Shown: in pieces, positions 1 through 9,954 of the stretch
Layout: each line of letters begins with the position of its first letter
How positions within the stretch are numbered: position 1 is the first letter of the stretch
From: Pleurotus djamor
Lineage: Eukaryota > Basidiomycota > Agaricomycetes > Agaricales > Pleurotaceae
Direction: 5' to 3'
DNA: 17,802 bases
NCBI GenBank assembly: GCA_029747585.1
Contig: JAPEVF010000921.1
Span: 1-17,802, forward strand
Notes under the pieces: model-generated
The model's database searches: none
The model's input: the letters and a program-made list of their open reading frames with translations, nothing else
Told to the model about the DNA's origin: nothing
Translations under genes and position numbers: made by a program

Positions 1-650
1 TTCAGGAGCCCACCATATGCACCTAAGTCGCCGGGAGAGACTTGAGGATACATGCGACGCAGATTAAGGACTTGGAGGGTAGGAAGCGGAAGGTCATCGA
101 AGAAGGTGAGCTCTTTGTGTTCTTCAGGCGGGGTGTTGACAGTAATGTCGGCGAATGTAATTGGTGTGAGGAAGTGGAGCGAGGTGACAGTCGGGCAGAG
201 GTGAATCAGGGATAAAGTAGGATGATCCCCCGGTGCAGAGAATTGCGGAAAAAATGGCGTGAAGACAATTCGTTTGATCAAGTAGCCGATTCCGATGGAG
301 ACATCTAGTAGACGCGTGCGTTCGTATTCGAGAGCCGCGATGAGCGACGTCAACTGAGAGTCTTTAGATATCCAGACCGTTTCGTAGAACAGAGGAGTCG
401 CAAGGGTCCTGAACTGCCTACAAACTCGAAGGATATGTCGGGAATTGACCTAATAAAGATGAAGAACGGGTTAGTAGCCTATCAAGTTGGGAGAATAATG
501 AGATGAAACGACCAAACGGAGGCGAAGGAATTTTTCAGCGACTGGCTTTGGAGCTTCGAGGCGGAATAACTTCAAGTCGAAATCAGAGGGTATGTGCGTC
601 AATAACTGGATGACGTCCAGCCAAATCTCAGGTGGGAGGGTGGGGGACAT
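1..650 (-). CDS. F-box domain protein, N-terminal part (3' end outside window)
   Basis: F-box proteins recruit substrates to SCF ubiquitin ligases through Skp1. The ATG at 650-648 opens with MSPTLPPEIWLDVIQLLTHI, a textbook F-box start (LPPEIW...). The first exon runs to about 513. A roughly 63-nt intron follows, with a CTAAC branch-like site and acceptor TTATTAG ending at 450. Its donor is uncertain: GTCGTT at 512 or GTTTCA at 509, both phase 0. Exon 2 starts at 449 with VNSRHILRVCRQFRTLATP then LFYETVWI, matching the second half of the basidiomycete F-box region (L-V-x-VC+QF+-LATP-LYE-+W). It stays open to the left edge. The remainder has leucine-rich segments (TLSLIHLCPTVTSLHFL, LPLPTLQVLNLRRM) like the LRR-like tails of this family. 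Agaricomycetes have large, poorly conserved F-box families, so the substrate cannot be guessed. Family call is firm; exon 1 end is approximate. Confidence 0.8.
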
Positions 651-1196
651 GGCATAGATTGAAGCAAGGATGAACGAGTGCGTGTCTGATTTCCATTTCC
701 TGAGTCTTGCGGAAAGTCACCCAATGAGCGCTCGACTTGGCGGAAATGCGGAAACGGGGTTGGAATTCTTTTTCTCAGGCCCTTACTTCCTGATTCAAAG
801 CCTTGCCCAAGCTTGGCCTTGCCATAGACCACACACACCCGGTCACTATTTCAGGAAGATGGTTGAAATATTCAGCAAGGTGCGACTTAGGTACAATGCG
901 GTAACTAGCTGCCTTGAAAGTCGCAACCCACTTTTCAAACGTCCAGTCACTGTCGATGCTTGGTCGATGCGGCCCAACTTCAAGCGCAGTGCACCGACTC
1001 AACTCTTTGGTGGAACGGACTCAGGCTCAGCTCCATTGTTCGTAAGTTGACCCGTCACTCGACATAATTCCCTACCTGTCGCAGCAACCATGCGACGATC
1101 AAATTCAACAGACGTAGACCAATGAAGCAGAGAGCAGTTGTCCAGTAGTATTACAGTCGCTGGTTAGAACAAGGGAAATCACAATATTATTAGAGG
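651..1196. other. Intergenic, no supported gene
   Basis: This stretch lies between the start of the F-box gene and the end of the zinc-ribbon gene. Part of it (about 1075-1196) resembles the 3' flank of the second zinc-ribbon copy near 11418-11510 and so belongs to that duplication. A 75-codon frame on the minus strand (1002-775) contains a plausible-looking stretch (DWTFEKWVATFKAASYRIVP), but it lacks a proper ATG, recognisable domains and splice partners. I leave it uncalled; it could be an exon of a decayed gene. Confidence 0.4.
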
Positions 1197-1845
1197 CTAG
1201 CGAGTAGGTGTTCCACAGTCAGGGCAAAATTTCGGTGTTGGCGGTGGCAAAAATGGGAAATCGCATTTACGACACGAGTACACCATATCCTTCCCAAAAC
1301 TCTTGGGGGGACTCAGCGTGAGGGCCATCGATTTCGCGTCTTTGAGTCCTGACGATGAAGCGTTGAAGCACATTTCTGTTGCGATTGAGGGGGCGATGGG
1401 TAAAAGGTTACTTGGGGGGAAACGATCAGATCCATCATCTAAGAAAGAGATTGTGGGCGTGCTTCCTTACTGGTTTTTGGAATTCGTGTTGATAACGTTG
1501 TGGGCTATGTTGGTGACTTGGTTGGAGGAGACGATAGAGAAAAAGCACCATGGGAGACCTACCTCTTATACCAATCTATCTTGCGACTCACGCGGCGTAT
1601 AACTTCTCCTCATAGGTACGAGCGCCGGAGTCGACAACCCCTGTAGTTGGGGCTATTCGTTGGCGCTTCACCAGCCACATGCTGCGGATTTGTTGATGAG
1701 GACGAGTTCTGGAGGGAGGCGTCGGCGTACGCGGTTTTGCGGTACAAATTACACTGGCAGCTGCGAGTGTTAGGAACGGGTCACATTGAGTACAAGTCGT
1801 TGTCGCTCTCAGGAAAGTCCAATACTGGGAGGCACAAAGAATCAT
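1197..1845 (-). CDS. Small protein with C-terminal zinc ribbon, unknown function (copy A)
   Basis: Not a family I recognise. Proposed exons are 1845-1620, 1558-1471 and 1410-1197, giving 175 aa; the codon phases of all three fit (1, 2, then stop TAG at 1199-1197). Introns are 61 and 60 nt; intron 2 has donor GTAAGG and acceptor TTTCCCCCCAAG. The C-terminus is a four-cysteine ribbon: CRKC at about 151-154 and CPDCG at about 167-171, close to the protein end. The model rests on comparison with the inverted copy at 10756-11417, where the same splice sites and the spacing of the zinc cysteines are kept while the residues between them differ. The N-terminal exon is proline/arginine/threonine-rich with no domain, signal peptide or membrane segment. 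A TATAAAC lies at 1880-1874, about 30 nt before the ATG. Intron 1 has a weak donor (GTACCT), so exon 1 and the start are the least certain parts. The role could be nucleic-acid or protein binding, by inference only. Confidence 0.5.
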
Positions 1846-2571
1846 GACTCCGTTAGTAAAACTGTTAAAGCGTGTTTATATCAGGCTAGAGAGATTTATT
1901 AGTTGAGAAGCACGAGAGTTGAGCGGGACGAACTTCAATGGCAGTTCTCAAGCCAAATTTATGAGATGAGACGTTGGTAGAGACCTTTGGGACTATGCAT
2001 GCTGGGGGGACTGATCCAATGAAGTCAGCCTGAGAGTCTCCGTTGTTCAAAGATGAGTGGACGCGTCGATTCCGATTCCTCGATGCGATGGGGCGTCACA
2101 GGCCCGGCCAAGGAATCACGGAGATAAACGAAGGGTCGGTTGAGGTGATACAAGGCTTGGCAACGCCTGCATCGTTGAGGTGGCTCCGTCGCTGCCATCG
2201 TGGTCAGGATGAACGTCTTCGACTGTGGCTGGCCGTCTGGCCGTGGCAAAGTCGAACAGAATCCGGCCTTAGCGGAGAACATCAGATGGTCCGTGCGTGG
2301 GCGGGACCCTGAAGCCGATCGGCGTCTCCCTCGCTTCCGCTCNAGCATCGACATTGCACCTTTTCTCTTCCACCACCATCAACGACGACGTGACCGGAGG
2401 CAGCGCCCACTACGCCTCAAGGACGCTGCGAACGACGAGCTCGCTCTGACGTTCTCTAAGACGCCAAAGGTTCGTCCTAGCCCTCGTTTACGCCTGGTCA
2501 GCGATTGTGAGCTACATAGGGCCAACACTGTGAACTCGTGCAAGCAGCGAAGGAGTTTGTAGTCCCTCAAA
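1846..2571. other. Divergent intergenic region
   Basis: This region is shared upstream DNA for the zinc-ribbon gene (minus) and the GT69 gene (plus). Overlapping open frames occur on both strands, but none has a domain or consistent splice context. One ambiguous base sits at 2343. The right end (about 2500-2571) is probably the 5' leader of the GT69 gene. No convincing TATA box or repeat was seen for the plus-strand gene. Confidence 0.4.
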
Positions 2572-4231
2572 ATGTCGGTCGCGGTCGTCATCCAAAACTT
2601 GCGCAAGATCCCCACCCCGCTTGCTCTTGCCATTGGTGTTTTCCTTGGAATCGTCGTCTCCCACATCGCGCCCTCTTTCTACACGCCGAGCACCATAGCA
2701 TACACGAAATCACGACAGCAAACACGGCAGCCTGTGGTTCTCCCCACTCTCGAGCAGCGGCTTCGGGTACTCGACCTTGTCACGTCATTGACTCCACACT
2801 ACACGAAAGAATGTACTCGGAATGCTCAGTCGTTATATTGGCAGCAAACGTACGAACGATATGAGCCGTTGATTGGGCACAAGAAGGCCTCCGATACGTC
2901 GTGGCTTGCGTCCATGTTCACCTCTTCAGCAACACAGCAGCAGCCACTACTATCCAGGTCAACGAGCAAGCACGCCTCCGACTCCGAGCACAAGTACTTT
3001 TTTGCCATCAACTTGTACAACTCCTTCGACATCATACCAGATCTCTTCGCAACCATGTTCCGTGTAGCAGCCATCCTCGGGTACCACAACGTGTTCATAT
3101 CCATCTACGAGAACGGTTCCACCGACCAAACCAAAGCCCTGCTACGAATTTTCGATGCTCTCACGCGGTCACTTGGCATGCGTATTACCATCCGAACATC
3201 CCAGCGCACGCGAGGAGCCTTCAACCATCGTATCGAGTACCTTGCAGAAGTGCGGAACTCTGCGTTTGTCCCTCTACATGAACTTCGCGATGCCGAAAGC
3301 GAATACTTCGATACCATTGTCTTCATGAACGATATCCTGCCCTGCGTCGATGACCTGCTTGAACTCATCTGGCAGTCGCGGTTGAACAACGCTGGGATCA
3401 CCTGTGCAGCAGATTACATGTACCACGAAGAAATACAGTCACCTGTATTCTATGACAACTGGGTGGCTCGGGACATTAACGGGACGGCACTGGAGAATGC
3501 TCCGTTCGAGAGGATCTTCCACCATAGTGACTCGTCTATGCGTTTCCAGCGACATCTTCCCATCCAGGTCCAAAGCTGTTGGAACGGCATAGCAGTTTTG
3601 GATCCAGCTCCCTTCTATGAGCCCCCTCATGTGCGGTTCCGAATGGCCCGGATAACGGAAAACGAATGTAGCGCTAGTGAATGTAGCTTGATATGCAACG
3701 ATTACTGGGAGGCTGGTTATGGCCGTATTATGATGGTGCCCCGTGTTAAATTGGCGTATGATCGAGTGCGTTCACCATTTTCTCTCCCTTATTTGTACAT
3801 GACCACAACCGATGCTCTCCCCAATAGCGTGTCTATGAAATTATTCACCCTTCGCGGCGCAACCTCACAGCCATTCGAGGATTCGTCCGTCTAGGCGGTC
3901 TGCCAGATAACCCACGTACCGATCCCCAGGACCGTGCATGGTTTGGACCCCATGATCGTTTGTTCACTGAAGAGGAGAGTGAACCGCTCATCTTCAACTC
4001 TGGTCCTGAATATGGTGCGTGCTTTCAGTCCTCTCTCTCTGCCTCTTCGTTTCTGATGGGTGTTTGTATCCCTGTTTAGTTTGGTGCTGGGGATGGGATG
4101 GCGCTGGAGACCTTGATGGACCCGACGTAGATCCTATATGGGAACGCATGCCGAACAAGAGCACGAAGGCTAGTTCGGTCAAGGTTCGACATTACCGTGA
4201 TATGCCGTTTGTCCCTGGTGTTGGTTTATAG
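2572..4231 (+). CDS. GT69 family alpha-mannosyltransferase (CMT1/CAP59 type)
   Basis: Exons 2572-3765, 3828-4014 and 4080-4231 give a 510-aa type II Golgi protein; introns are 62 nt (GTGCGT...CCAATAG) and 65 nt (GTGCGT...GTTTAG), with phases 0 and 1 that fit. Family features: a short cytosolic tail and one membrane anchor (about 17-34), then FFAINLYNS (143-151), FISIYENGSTDQTK (175-188), the FMNDILPC acidic motif (251-258), FYDNWVARDING (293-304), SCWNG (335-339) and ECSASECSLIC (365-375). The last exon supplies the family-like WCWGWDGAGD tail. Related enzymes (Cryptococcus Cmt1, an alpha-1,3-mannosyltransferase, and capsule protein Cap59) act in the secretory pathway on mannose-containing glycans; the exact acceptor here is unknown. 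Without the first intron the frame would stop early at 3892-3894, so splicing is needed for the conserved end. No frame damage seen. Confidence 0.9.
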
Positions 4232-4583
4232 TAGAGTAATTGTAAGTTTTGACGTCTGTTACTGTCCTCTACCTATTCATCCACGCAGCTAGGTTTGTGT
4301 TTCAGGCTAGACGTCAAAGCTGTTATACTTACGGAGTCGTTATATCTTGCATCGTCTGCTCTCATTGTTTTCTTGATACTTGGTACTTATTGTTATTGTA
4401 GGTAGCGCAGACGGACTACTTGTATCAACAGTTGATAGTCTTTCGAAGCTTTTCGTTTGCTCATTGCCTCTGATGTCCTTTGGTTTTCGAAAGTACCCCG
4501 TTCGTTGCGCTCTTCGCTTGTCGGCACTCCTTGGGGCCAGGGTGCATCCTACGGCGCTTAATCACTTCGACTCAGCCCCCATC
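4232..4583. other. Intergenic between GT69 and the NTPase gene
   Basis: This stretch holds the 3' end of the GT69 transcript and the leader of the downstream gene. The downstream frame stays open back to about 4380 without an ATG there, and an in-frame ATG also exists at 4473. The sequence just before 4401 (TATTGTTATTGTAG) could be a splice acceptor, so a 5' non-coding or additional coding exon is possible. No repeat or structured element was seen. Confidence 0.4.
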
Positions 4584-6465
4584 ATGTCCGAGTCACTGAC
4601 GGCCTTGATCGACACCGTCGATGCCCTCTCAAACGTTGAGGATTTTGGACAAGCCATGATAGCCAAACATTGGGGCACGAAACCTCTGATTGAAAGTCGA
4701 CACGGCTCCCCGACTATCTCTGTCGAATTGGCTCCTCTGTATTTCTATGATTCATCTCTCATCGTGAGGTCTGAATATATCACAGCGCTGCAGGATACTC
4801 TCCTGGTGCGCGCTGGTGATCCTCCGCAAGACATGCAACACGATGGACCCACGGACCCCATGTCTCTTACTCTGTCACCAGAACAGGTCGCCCTTCTAGC
4901 TGCACCCGCACCAAACGGTGGCATCATAATTAGGGGCTCTCCGTCCATAGGTAAGTTAAATGCCTCTTTCCCTGCAAACCTCACCTCATTATATCCGGTG
5001 TAGGGAAAACCGTGTTTCTGGACTTTCTCGCCCTTGTTCTCATGGAACACGAAGTCCCCTTTATCTTCCAATACTGCGCCGAATATATACACTTCATCTG
5101 TCACATGGGTTTCTACACTTTGACGCAGTTGCAGTTTGAGAAGCTAACTCGACGGCATAATTTGGACAGCGTGTTCTGGCTTTTTGATTGTAATTACTCC
5201 TCCGTGCGTCCCTGGTTGAAGTGTCTTGATCGTGTTTTCTTCGTGGCGGCGGCTTCGTCGAGCGATGTGGGCTTGCGCTGGACGACCAAGTCGCGCAAGT
5301 ACATCGATAAGTGGACCATGCGGCCACCTAGTGTAGATGAAGCCCTTACATGGTATGTCACGTCTCCATCTCATTGATTTAGTGCGACTCTGAATGATCT
5401 TTAGTGCCCGCCTTTCCGGAGTCGATGCCACGCAAGCCAAGACAACCTTTGCCTGCTTTGGCCCATCCATGAGACTCGTCCAATCCCTCCGCAACAGACG
5501 TGCACTGGTCATCCATCTAAACGATTTATCACAGAGACTACTACTTGTTGGCGAAGCAACCGTTGGTCATATCAGGGGTGTCATCCTCGGATATGAAGGC
5601 GACAGGGCCGACTTTCCTGAAGCATTGTTCATGACATTACCTATGGACATGAGAAGTTTACAAACCGGTACGATCATAACGCCCTTCATCGCCAACCTCA
5701 TCAACGTTAGCCTCGTCCACGCCAAGATAGTAACACAAGCCGCGTTTTTCAACTTATGCATGTACTTCATGCCAGATCGGTCGTTTTCTGGTCTTGCTTT
5801 TGAAGGTGCCATGCATGAGCGCCTTCCTTGCATCAGTCCATGGCCTTTGCGAAGGCTTGCGAAATCGGATAATACACTAGGACACTTTTCTATGCCGGAC
5901 GCTGCGTTGACTCCCGTCGATTGTTCTCTCATGACCTCGCCCTCACCTTCGATTAGCGGTACTGTGTCGCAATCATCCTCGGCCGTCCCCCGTCTTCCCG
6001 TTATTATCTTCACAAGGAACGAGTTGGAGTCGGCATCCCTCGCCAAGAAGACCGCTTATTATCGCCCCATTGCACCAAGACAATCTTCCTTCGATAGCTT
6101 CATCTACAATGCCGAGGCCAACCGACTCTTTGTTTTCCATTTTGTTCCTTTTGACGAACTCAATGCTCAGAAGACTGGGGTTGAGCAACTCAAAGCTCAA
6201 TTTCCCGATGCAGAGATTGATGTCATCGTTGTTTCCGCCCAGCTAGCGGTGGAGATTACATTGGAGGAAGGTCTGGTTTCTCTGATTGAGAACGTATATT
6301 ATTGTTATGTGGATAGTGTTGATGGCCTCGTGTCGGGTGAGTTTGCAGTTCTTGTTCGTCAAGGACAGAATACTCACAAGCCACACACCCGTAGGTCAAT
6401 GGGAGGAATACGATAAATTCCCGCTCGATTATCACCTAGTAGAGCTCCCTTTCACAAGCGAGTGA
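4584..6465 (+). CDS. Crinkler/RHS-like P-loop NTPase with possible C-terminal nuclease-like domain
   Basis: Exons 4584-4950, 5004-5352, 5405-6336 and 6395-6465 give about 572 aa; introns are 53, 52 and 58 nt with GTAAGT, GTATGT and GTGAGT donors, all in phase. A Walker A motif GSPSIGKT (about 118-125) is preceded by the hydrophobic strand GGIIIR and followed by VFLDFLALVL. VFWLFD is a likely Walker B strand, and RVFFVAAASSSD then W.MRPPSVDEAL follow, as in the large agaricomycete NTPase family related to Crinkler and trypanosome retrotransposon-hot-spot (RHS) proteins. GLAFEGAMHERL (about 368-379) resembles the start of the PD-(D/E)XK nuclease-like domain of those proteins; I see no clear D/E-x-K after it, so nuclease activity is doubtful. 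These families are expanded, fast-evolving and often near repeats; their role in fungi is unknown. The start is chosen at 4584 (MSES...); an ATG at 4473 in the same frame is an alternative. Confidence 0.65.
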
Positions 6466-6812
6466 TGAAGACTCTTCGTAGTCAGTTCTAAATCCGTATT
6501 TATTTCATCATGTATGTTGCAACCTTGATGTGGAACCTTTGCCTTCCCTCTCCCTTCTTTCAACCCTATATCTCAACTTCACAAATCTCGATGATTTCCC
6601 TTCGCCTTGAGTACCGTCCACACCCTCAGATCGCTCTCGGACTCTCCGAGGATGCCCAGATTAGCAGGTAGAGGAAGACTTGTGACTGTTATTTACTCTC
6701 GTTTTTACCTTCGTCCGTCGGAGTTAAGGGGATGATCGTGCGGGCTCTTAGGTATGTTTCGAAGATTGAATTCCACGGCATGATTTATACGGATCTAAAT
6801 GAAAACAGCAGG
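6466..6812. other. Convergent intergenic region
   Basis: This region separates the 3' ends of the NTPase gene (plus) and the hydrolase gene (minus), so it holds two untranslated tails and terminators. The sequence after the NTPase stop is T-rich (GTATTTATTTCATCATG near 6496). Nothing else recognisable. Confidence 0.4.
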
Positions 6813-7772
6813 TCAAGCTGCTACTGGAGGCCTCAAAAACCCCTCTATCAACTCCATGTACCTCTCACGATCTTCCCACATAGGAGAATGGCTCGCTTTC
6901 TCAAGCGTAATCCACTTGACCTTTTGGATGTGTAGGAAAAATGGCTCAACGACAAAGTCCTGGGCTATATCTGCCCGTCCGTTGATGACAAGAGTCGGAA
7001 CTCGGATTTGCGAGAGACGATCGATGATGGTCCAATCCTTCAGCTCGCCACCGAACCTACGGGAAGAGGCCTCAGTATCCTAGTTGCAAGGGGGTTGTGG
7101 CGATTGAACTCACATGCCAATAGCGACGGAGTGATCTCCGTTGGTTCCAAACACTTGATCCATTGAATAGACGAACTCTTGTGGGACCGGTTTAACGGTG
7201 CAGCCGTGCACTGCATGGAACGCTGCCAACGCCTTCTGGTATTTCTCTGGTGCAGACATGGCCAACTGCATCCCTTCTCTAACCTCTTCTGGGAAGCTAG
7301 CTAACAGCTGGCCATTGGACTGGTTCCACAACGCCATGCTCGCGAGCGAGTTGGTCAAGATGAGGCGACGAAGCCCAGCTGGCTTCCTGCGAACCTCGAA
7401 CTCAGCACCAAGTATGCCTCCCCAAGAATGTCCAATGAGATCGAAATTGGTTTCAATCTTGAAGTATTTGAGGAGATTGACGAGCTCGTCGATGAAGATG
7501 TCGATGTTCCAGAAGGTGGGTGGTTTCTCTCGGAGATGGGTCGAGCGGGAGCATCCGATTTGATCATAGAAAATGACCGGTCGGTTGACGGCGACGTCGC
7601 TGATGGGGAGCAGGTAGTCGTGCGCGAGTCCTGGGCCTCCGTGTAGCACCACAAGAGGAGTGGATGGCGAACCTTCGATGTCACCGAAGACTCTGTACCA
7701 TGTTTGGAAGGTTTCGCCGCCCACTGTGAAGGGAACGAAGCCTTCTTTGCTTGCGACTTGAGTTGTTGGCAT
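6813..7772 (-). CDS. Alpha/beta hydrolase, proline iminopeptidase-like (peptidase family S33)
   Basis: Two exons (7772-7114 and 7056-6813) with a 57-nt intron (donor GTGAGT, acceptor CTCTTCCCGTAG) give 300 aa, the usual length for proline iminopeptidase and L-amino-acid amidase relatives. Features: HGGPG oxyanion motif at 44-48, YDQIGCSRS (69-77), nucleophile elbow GHSWGG with Ser116, acid Asp249 in NGRAD, and His276 in KASHSPMWED. The full Ser-Asp-His triad is therefore present. The enzyme would release N-terminal proline or hydrolyse small amides or esters. No signal peptide is seen, so it is probably cytosolic. An earlier acceptor (CAACTAG, ending 7081) would shift the frame; the 7057 acceptor restores phase and gives a conventional core. 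A TATA element sits about 105 nt upstream. Substrate is unproven; epoxide hydrolase-type activity is a less likely alternative given HGGPG. Confidence 0.88.
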
Positions 7773-8213
7773 CTGTGTTCGGGTGCTTACGCCAGGATTG
7801 CTCGGGATCCTGGTATTTTTGAGTGACGGCGACCTGGGTAACTCGGAGATAATTGAAACCGGACAGTGGTCCTCAGTTTATATGAGCAACCTTGTGTGTG
7901 CATACACCATACATGAGGGGCAGGGTACGGATACTCAGCGCCCATGTCTTGATGTGTGGGCGGTATTGTATGGCGAATAGAATCTTCCGATATCTTGATC
8001 AGTATCACTGAAGCACGGTCTCATGGTGCGAGTGGGGATCATGAAGTGCACTCATATCCACTGGACTTCTTCTGCACTCAGATTTCAATGTCCAATGACC
8101 AAGGGGCATCGCATTCATTCTATCCTGTAACTAAAACACATTGTTTAGCCGACATAGGATAACACGGATTCTACTCAAATCGTTGTCCATCCAACCTGAC
8201 AACGATGGCTTCC
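7773..8213. other. Promoter region of the hydrolase and 3' flank of the cysteine-rich gene
   Basis: Both neighbours are on the minus strand, so this is the upstream region of the hydrolase and the downstream region of the cysteine-rich gene. A TATA-like element is described separately. No further gene, repeat or RNA is evident. Confidence 0.4.
7877..7882 (-). promoter_or_regulatory. TATA-box-like element of the hydrolase gene
   Basis: Minus strand reads CATATAAAC, with TATAAA at 7882-7877, about 105 nt before the hydrolase ATG. This fits a fungal TATA position with a leader of roughly 70 nt. It is motif evidence only. Confidence 0.4.
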
Positions 8214-9510
8214 TCAAACTCGTCCACGACGGGCAACTTTCCCAGTCACCGCAGCGACCTTGGCTGCAGCAACGAGGGAAGATGTAGCAGGAGCGCTAGA
8301 ACGGGAAGCGTCTGCGTTGAAGAAACTAGCAGTCTGGGCGCCTGCAGGAACAAAAGGTGCATCAGGACCGGAACAAGCGGTCTCCGTGAAGCTGACGTCG
8401 AGGGTAACCTTGGGGTTGGGCCACTAAACGGCAGCATAGTCAGACTCGGACATTAAGGCAACAGCGAAGAGGTCGCTTACGAAGGTAAGACCATGAGTCT
8501 CCATAGGGCAAGTTGCGCCAATACCACCGTTACCAGTGGGTCCTCCCCTCAGCTTCAAGTAACATTTACCGCCCGAGCAAACAGGAGTACCCTTGAACAG
8601 GCCAGCTTGGGCCGCATTGGTGTTGAACTTGATATGGGTACCGTTGAACCCATTATCAACCCATCCGACAGTACCAGCGGCGTCCTGAGGTCGACCCATT
8701 TGATCTTGCAGGAACCATGATCCATCGGTAGGCACGGCGTCTCCCAACGAACAGTCAGTGGTAGCCTTACACACTTTGAACGGAACGTCTCTGAAGTAGC
8801 CGTTCTTGGAGTAGGTGGGACTGTCATGATCACCTCCGAGTTGAGTGCCATCGCTGAATTTGAGGACGTAACAATGACCGTATTTGATGCCCAAGTCGGT
8901 GTCAGATGCGCAAACGGGGTCGGCGAGGTCTTTGCAGGTTGGACGAGGAGGAGGTTGAGCGCATTTTCCGTTCAACCAGACCAGACCAGCGGCACAGCAA
9001 TCTCCGGTTTTAGACGCTTTGTCGCCTTTGAAGGAGAATCCGGGAGCGCAACACCCTCCAAGACCGGAGGCTTTGTCTTGAGACCAGGATTGTCCGGTAC
9101 TGCAGCATCCGCCTACCACAGTAGCTTGATCTCCAGACCATTTTTGTCCAGCTGGGCAGCACTTTAAGGAGACGTGTATGTGTCAGAAAATTGCATGAAA
9201 GGTCGCGTGGTTACGATGGACTCACCTCTCCGATCCGTTTGGTTTCGTCGAACCAAGTGATACCAAAGGGAGGAGGGCAGCAGCTCTCCACAGTTTCATT
9301 CTAAGATGGAGAAAAGTCAGTTATAAACTTCATATAGTAAACGGATGGAATACGCCTTACTGGTTGGAAGAAAGGAGTGTTGCCTTCACCGAAGCAGATG
9401 TCTCCGACGGCCTTAGTTTCTGCAGTCGCCTTGGTGTGGGCCTTGTCGCCGGCGGCATGCGCGACGACAGCGAAGACGAGAGTGATAAGGGAAGCTGAGA
9501 CGAAAGCCAT
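8214..9510 (-). CDS. Secreted cysteine-rich protein with CC repeat; in-frame TAG before the apparent end
   Basis: Exons 9510-9361, 9300-9226 and 9161 onward; introns of 60 and 64 nt (GTAAGG...TCTTAG, GTGAGT...TAAAG), all phase 0. The start MAFVSASLITLVFAVVAHAAG is a clear signal peptide, so the product is exported. Paired cysteines recur at about 57/58, 76/77, 94/95, 112/113 and 130/131, a regular 18-19 residue repeat of the form CCxxGxxW..D.A..GG. A larger domain (about 140-320) with further cysteines (YGHCYVLKF, PVCSGGKCYLKLRGG) follows. The frame meets TAG at 8426-8424 after 320 codons, then stays open for 69 more codons (WPNPKVTLDV..., Ala/Ser-rich) to TGA at 8216-8214. The tail looks like the original C-terminus, so this may be a truncated allele, a sequence error or readthrough. 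I do not recognise the family; a secreted effector or wall protein is a guess. Confidence 0.75.
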
Positions 9511-9954
9511 TTGCGAGGTTCTGACTGCCTTGTAGTGGGACTGGAGAACTACTTGGTTGGTGATTCACGGGTTTGTTCTGTCCGCCTTTAAAGGAGGGCA
9601 CGATGTGCACTCGTAGTCTCTCCATTCGAGGTGTGAGTCGGCGAATGATCAAAGGCTGGGAAGCAACTTCATCAAGAGGGTCTTCTGAATCACTGCGACG
9701 AAGCGATCCGTACGTTTGGAAAGAGAGGCGGACACGCTAGTCTGCATGATGCGGCCAATGGAGGTCATCAAGGAGTTGTACAGGAAATTAATTTCCGTGC
9801 GCGGAGTGTGACCGAGGCGTCGAGAACATGTGTAAAATACATTAGAAGCAGGTCTGGCGTTGGTGTTGGGCTATTATTGGCTGGTAAAAGACGCTGAGAC
9901 TAGTGGCAAGCGCACAATCCATGAGTACGTGTGCAGGGAACCGTTGGGGAACCG
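9511..9954. other. Upstream region of the cysteine-rich gene
   Basis: This holds the likely promoter of the secreted-protein gene, including a palindromic TATA-like element at 9585-9594. From about 9955 onward it passes into duplicated GT18/zinc-ribbon flanking sequence. No coding signal seen. Confidence 0.4.
9585..9594 (-). promoter_or_regulatory. TATA-like palindrome CCTTTAAAGG
   Basis: A perfect 10-bp palindrome CCTTTAAAGG lies about 75 nt upstream of the ATG of the cysteine-rich gene. Position and TTTAAA core fit a core promoter, but the match to TATAAA is imperfect. Confidence 0.35.

Noticed and set aside
670..1050. 126-codon plus-strand frame
   Set aside because: Starts antisense near the F-box start, has no domain, no splice context and overlaps an equally long minus frame.
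1197..1410. Alternative frame in the last zinc-ribbon exon (QRFIVRTQRREIDGP; QRFVVKTQRIDIKIDGP in the other copy)
   Set aside because: Its amino-acid changes look conservative, which is tempting, but joining it to upstream exons needs an acceptor (CAACAG) that is missing in copy B, and it loses the four-cysteine ribbon. Kept only as a second possibility.
1303..1602. 99-codon plus-strand frame across the zinc-ribbon gene
   Set aside because: Antisense to the spliced zinc-ribbon model, whose splice sites and cysteines are preserved in the second copy. A similar antisense frame exists at 10908-11132, explained by homology alone.
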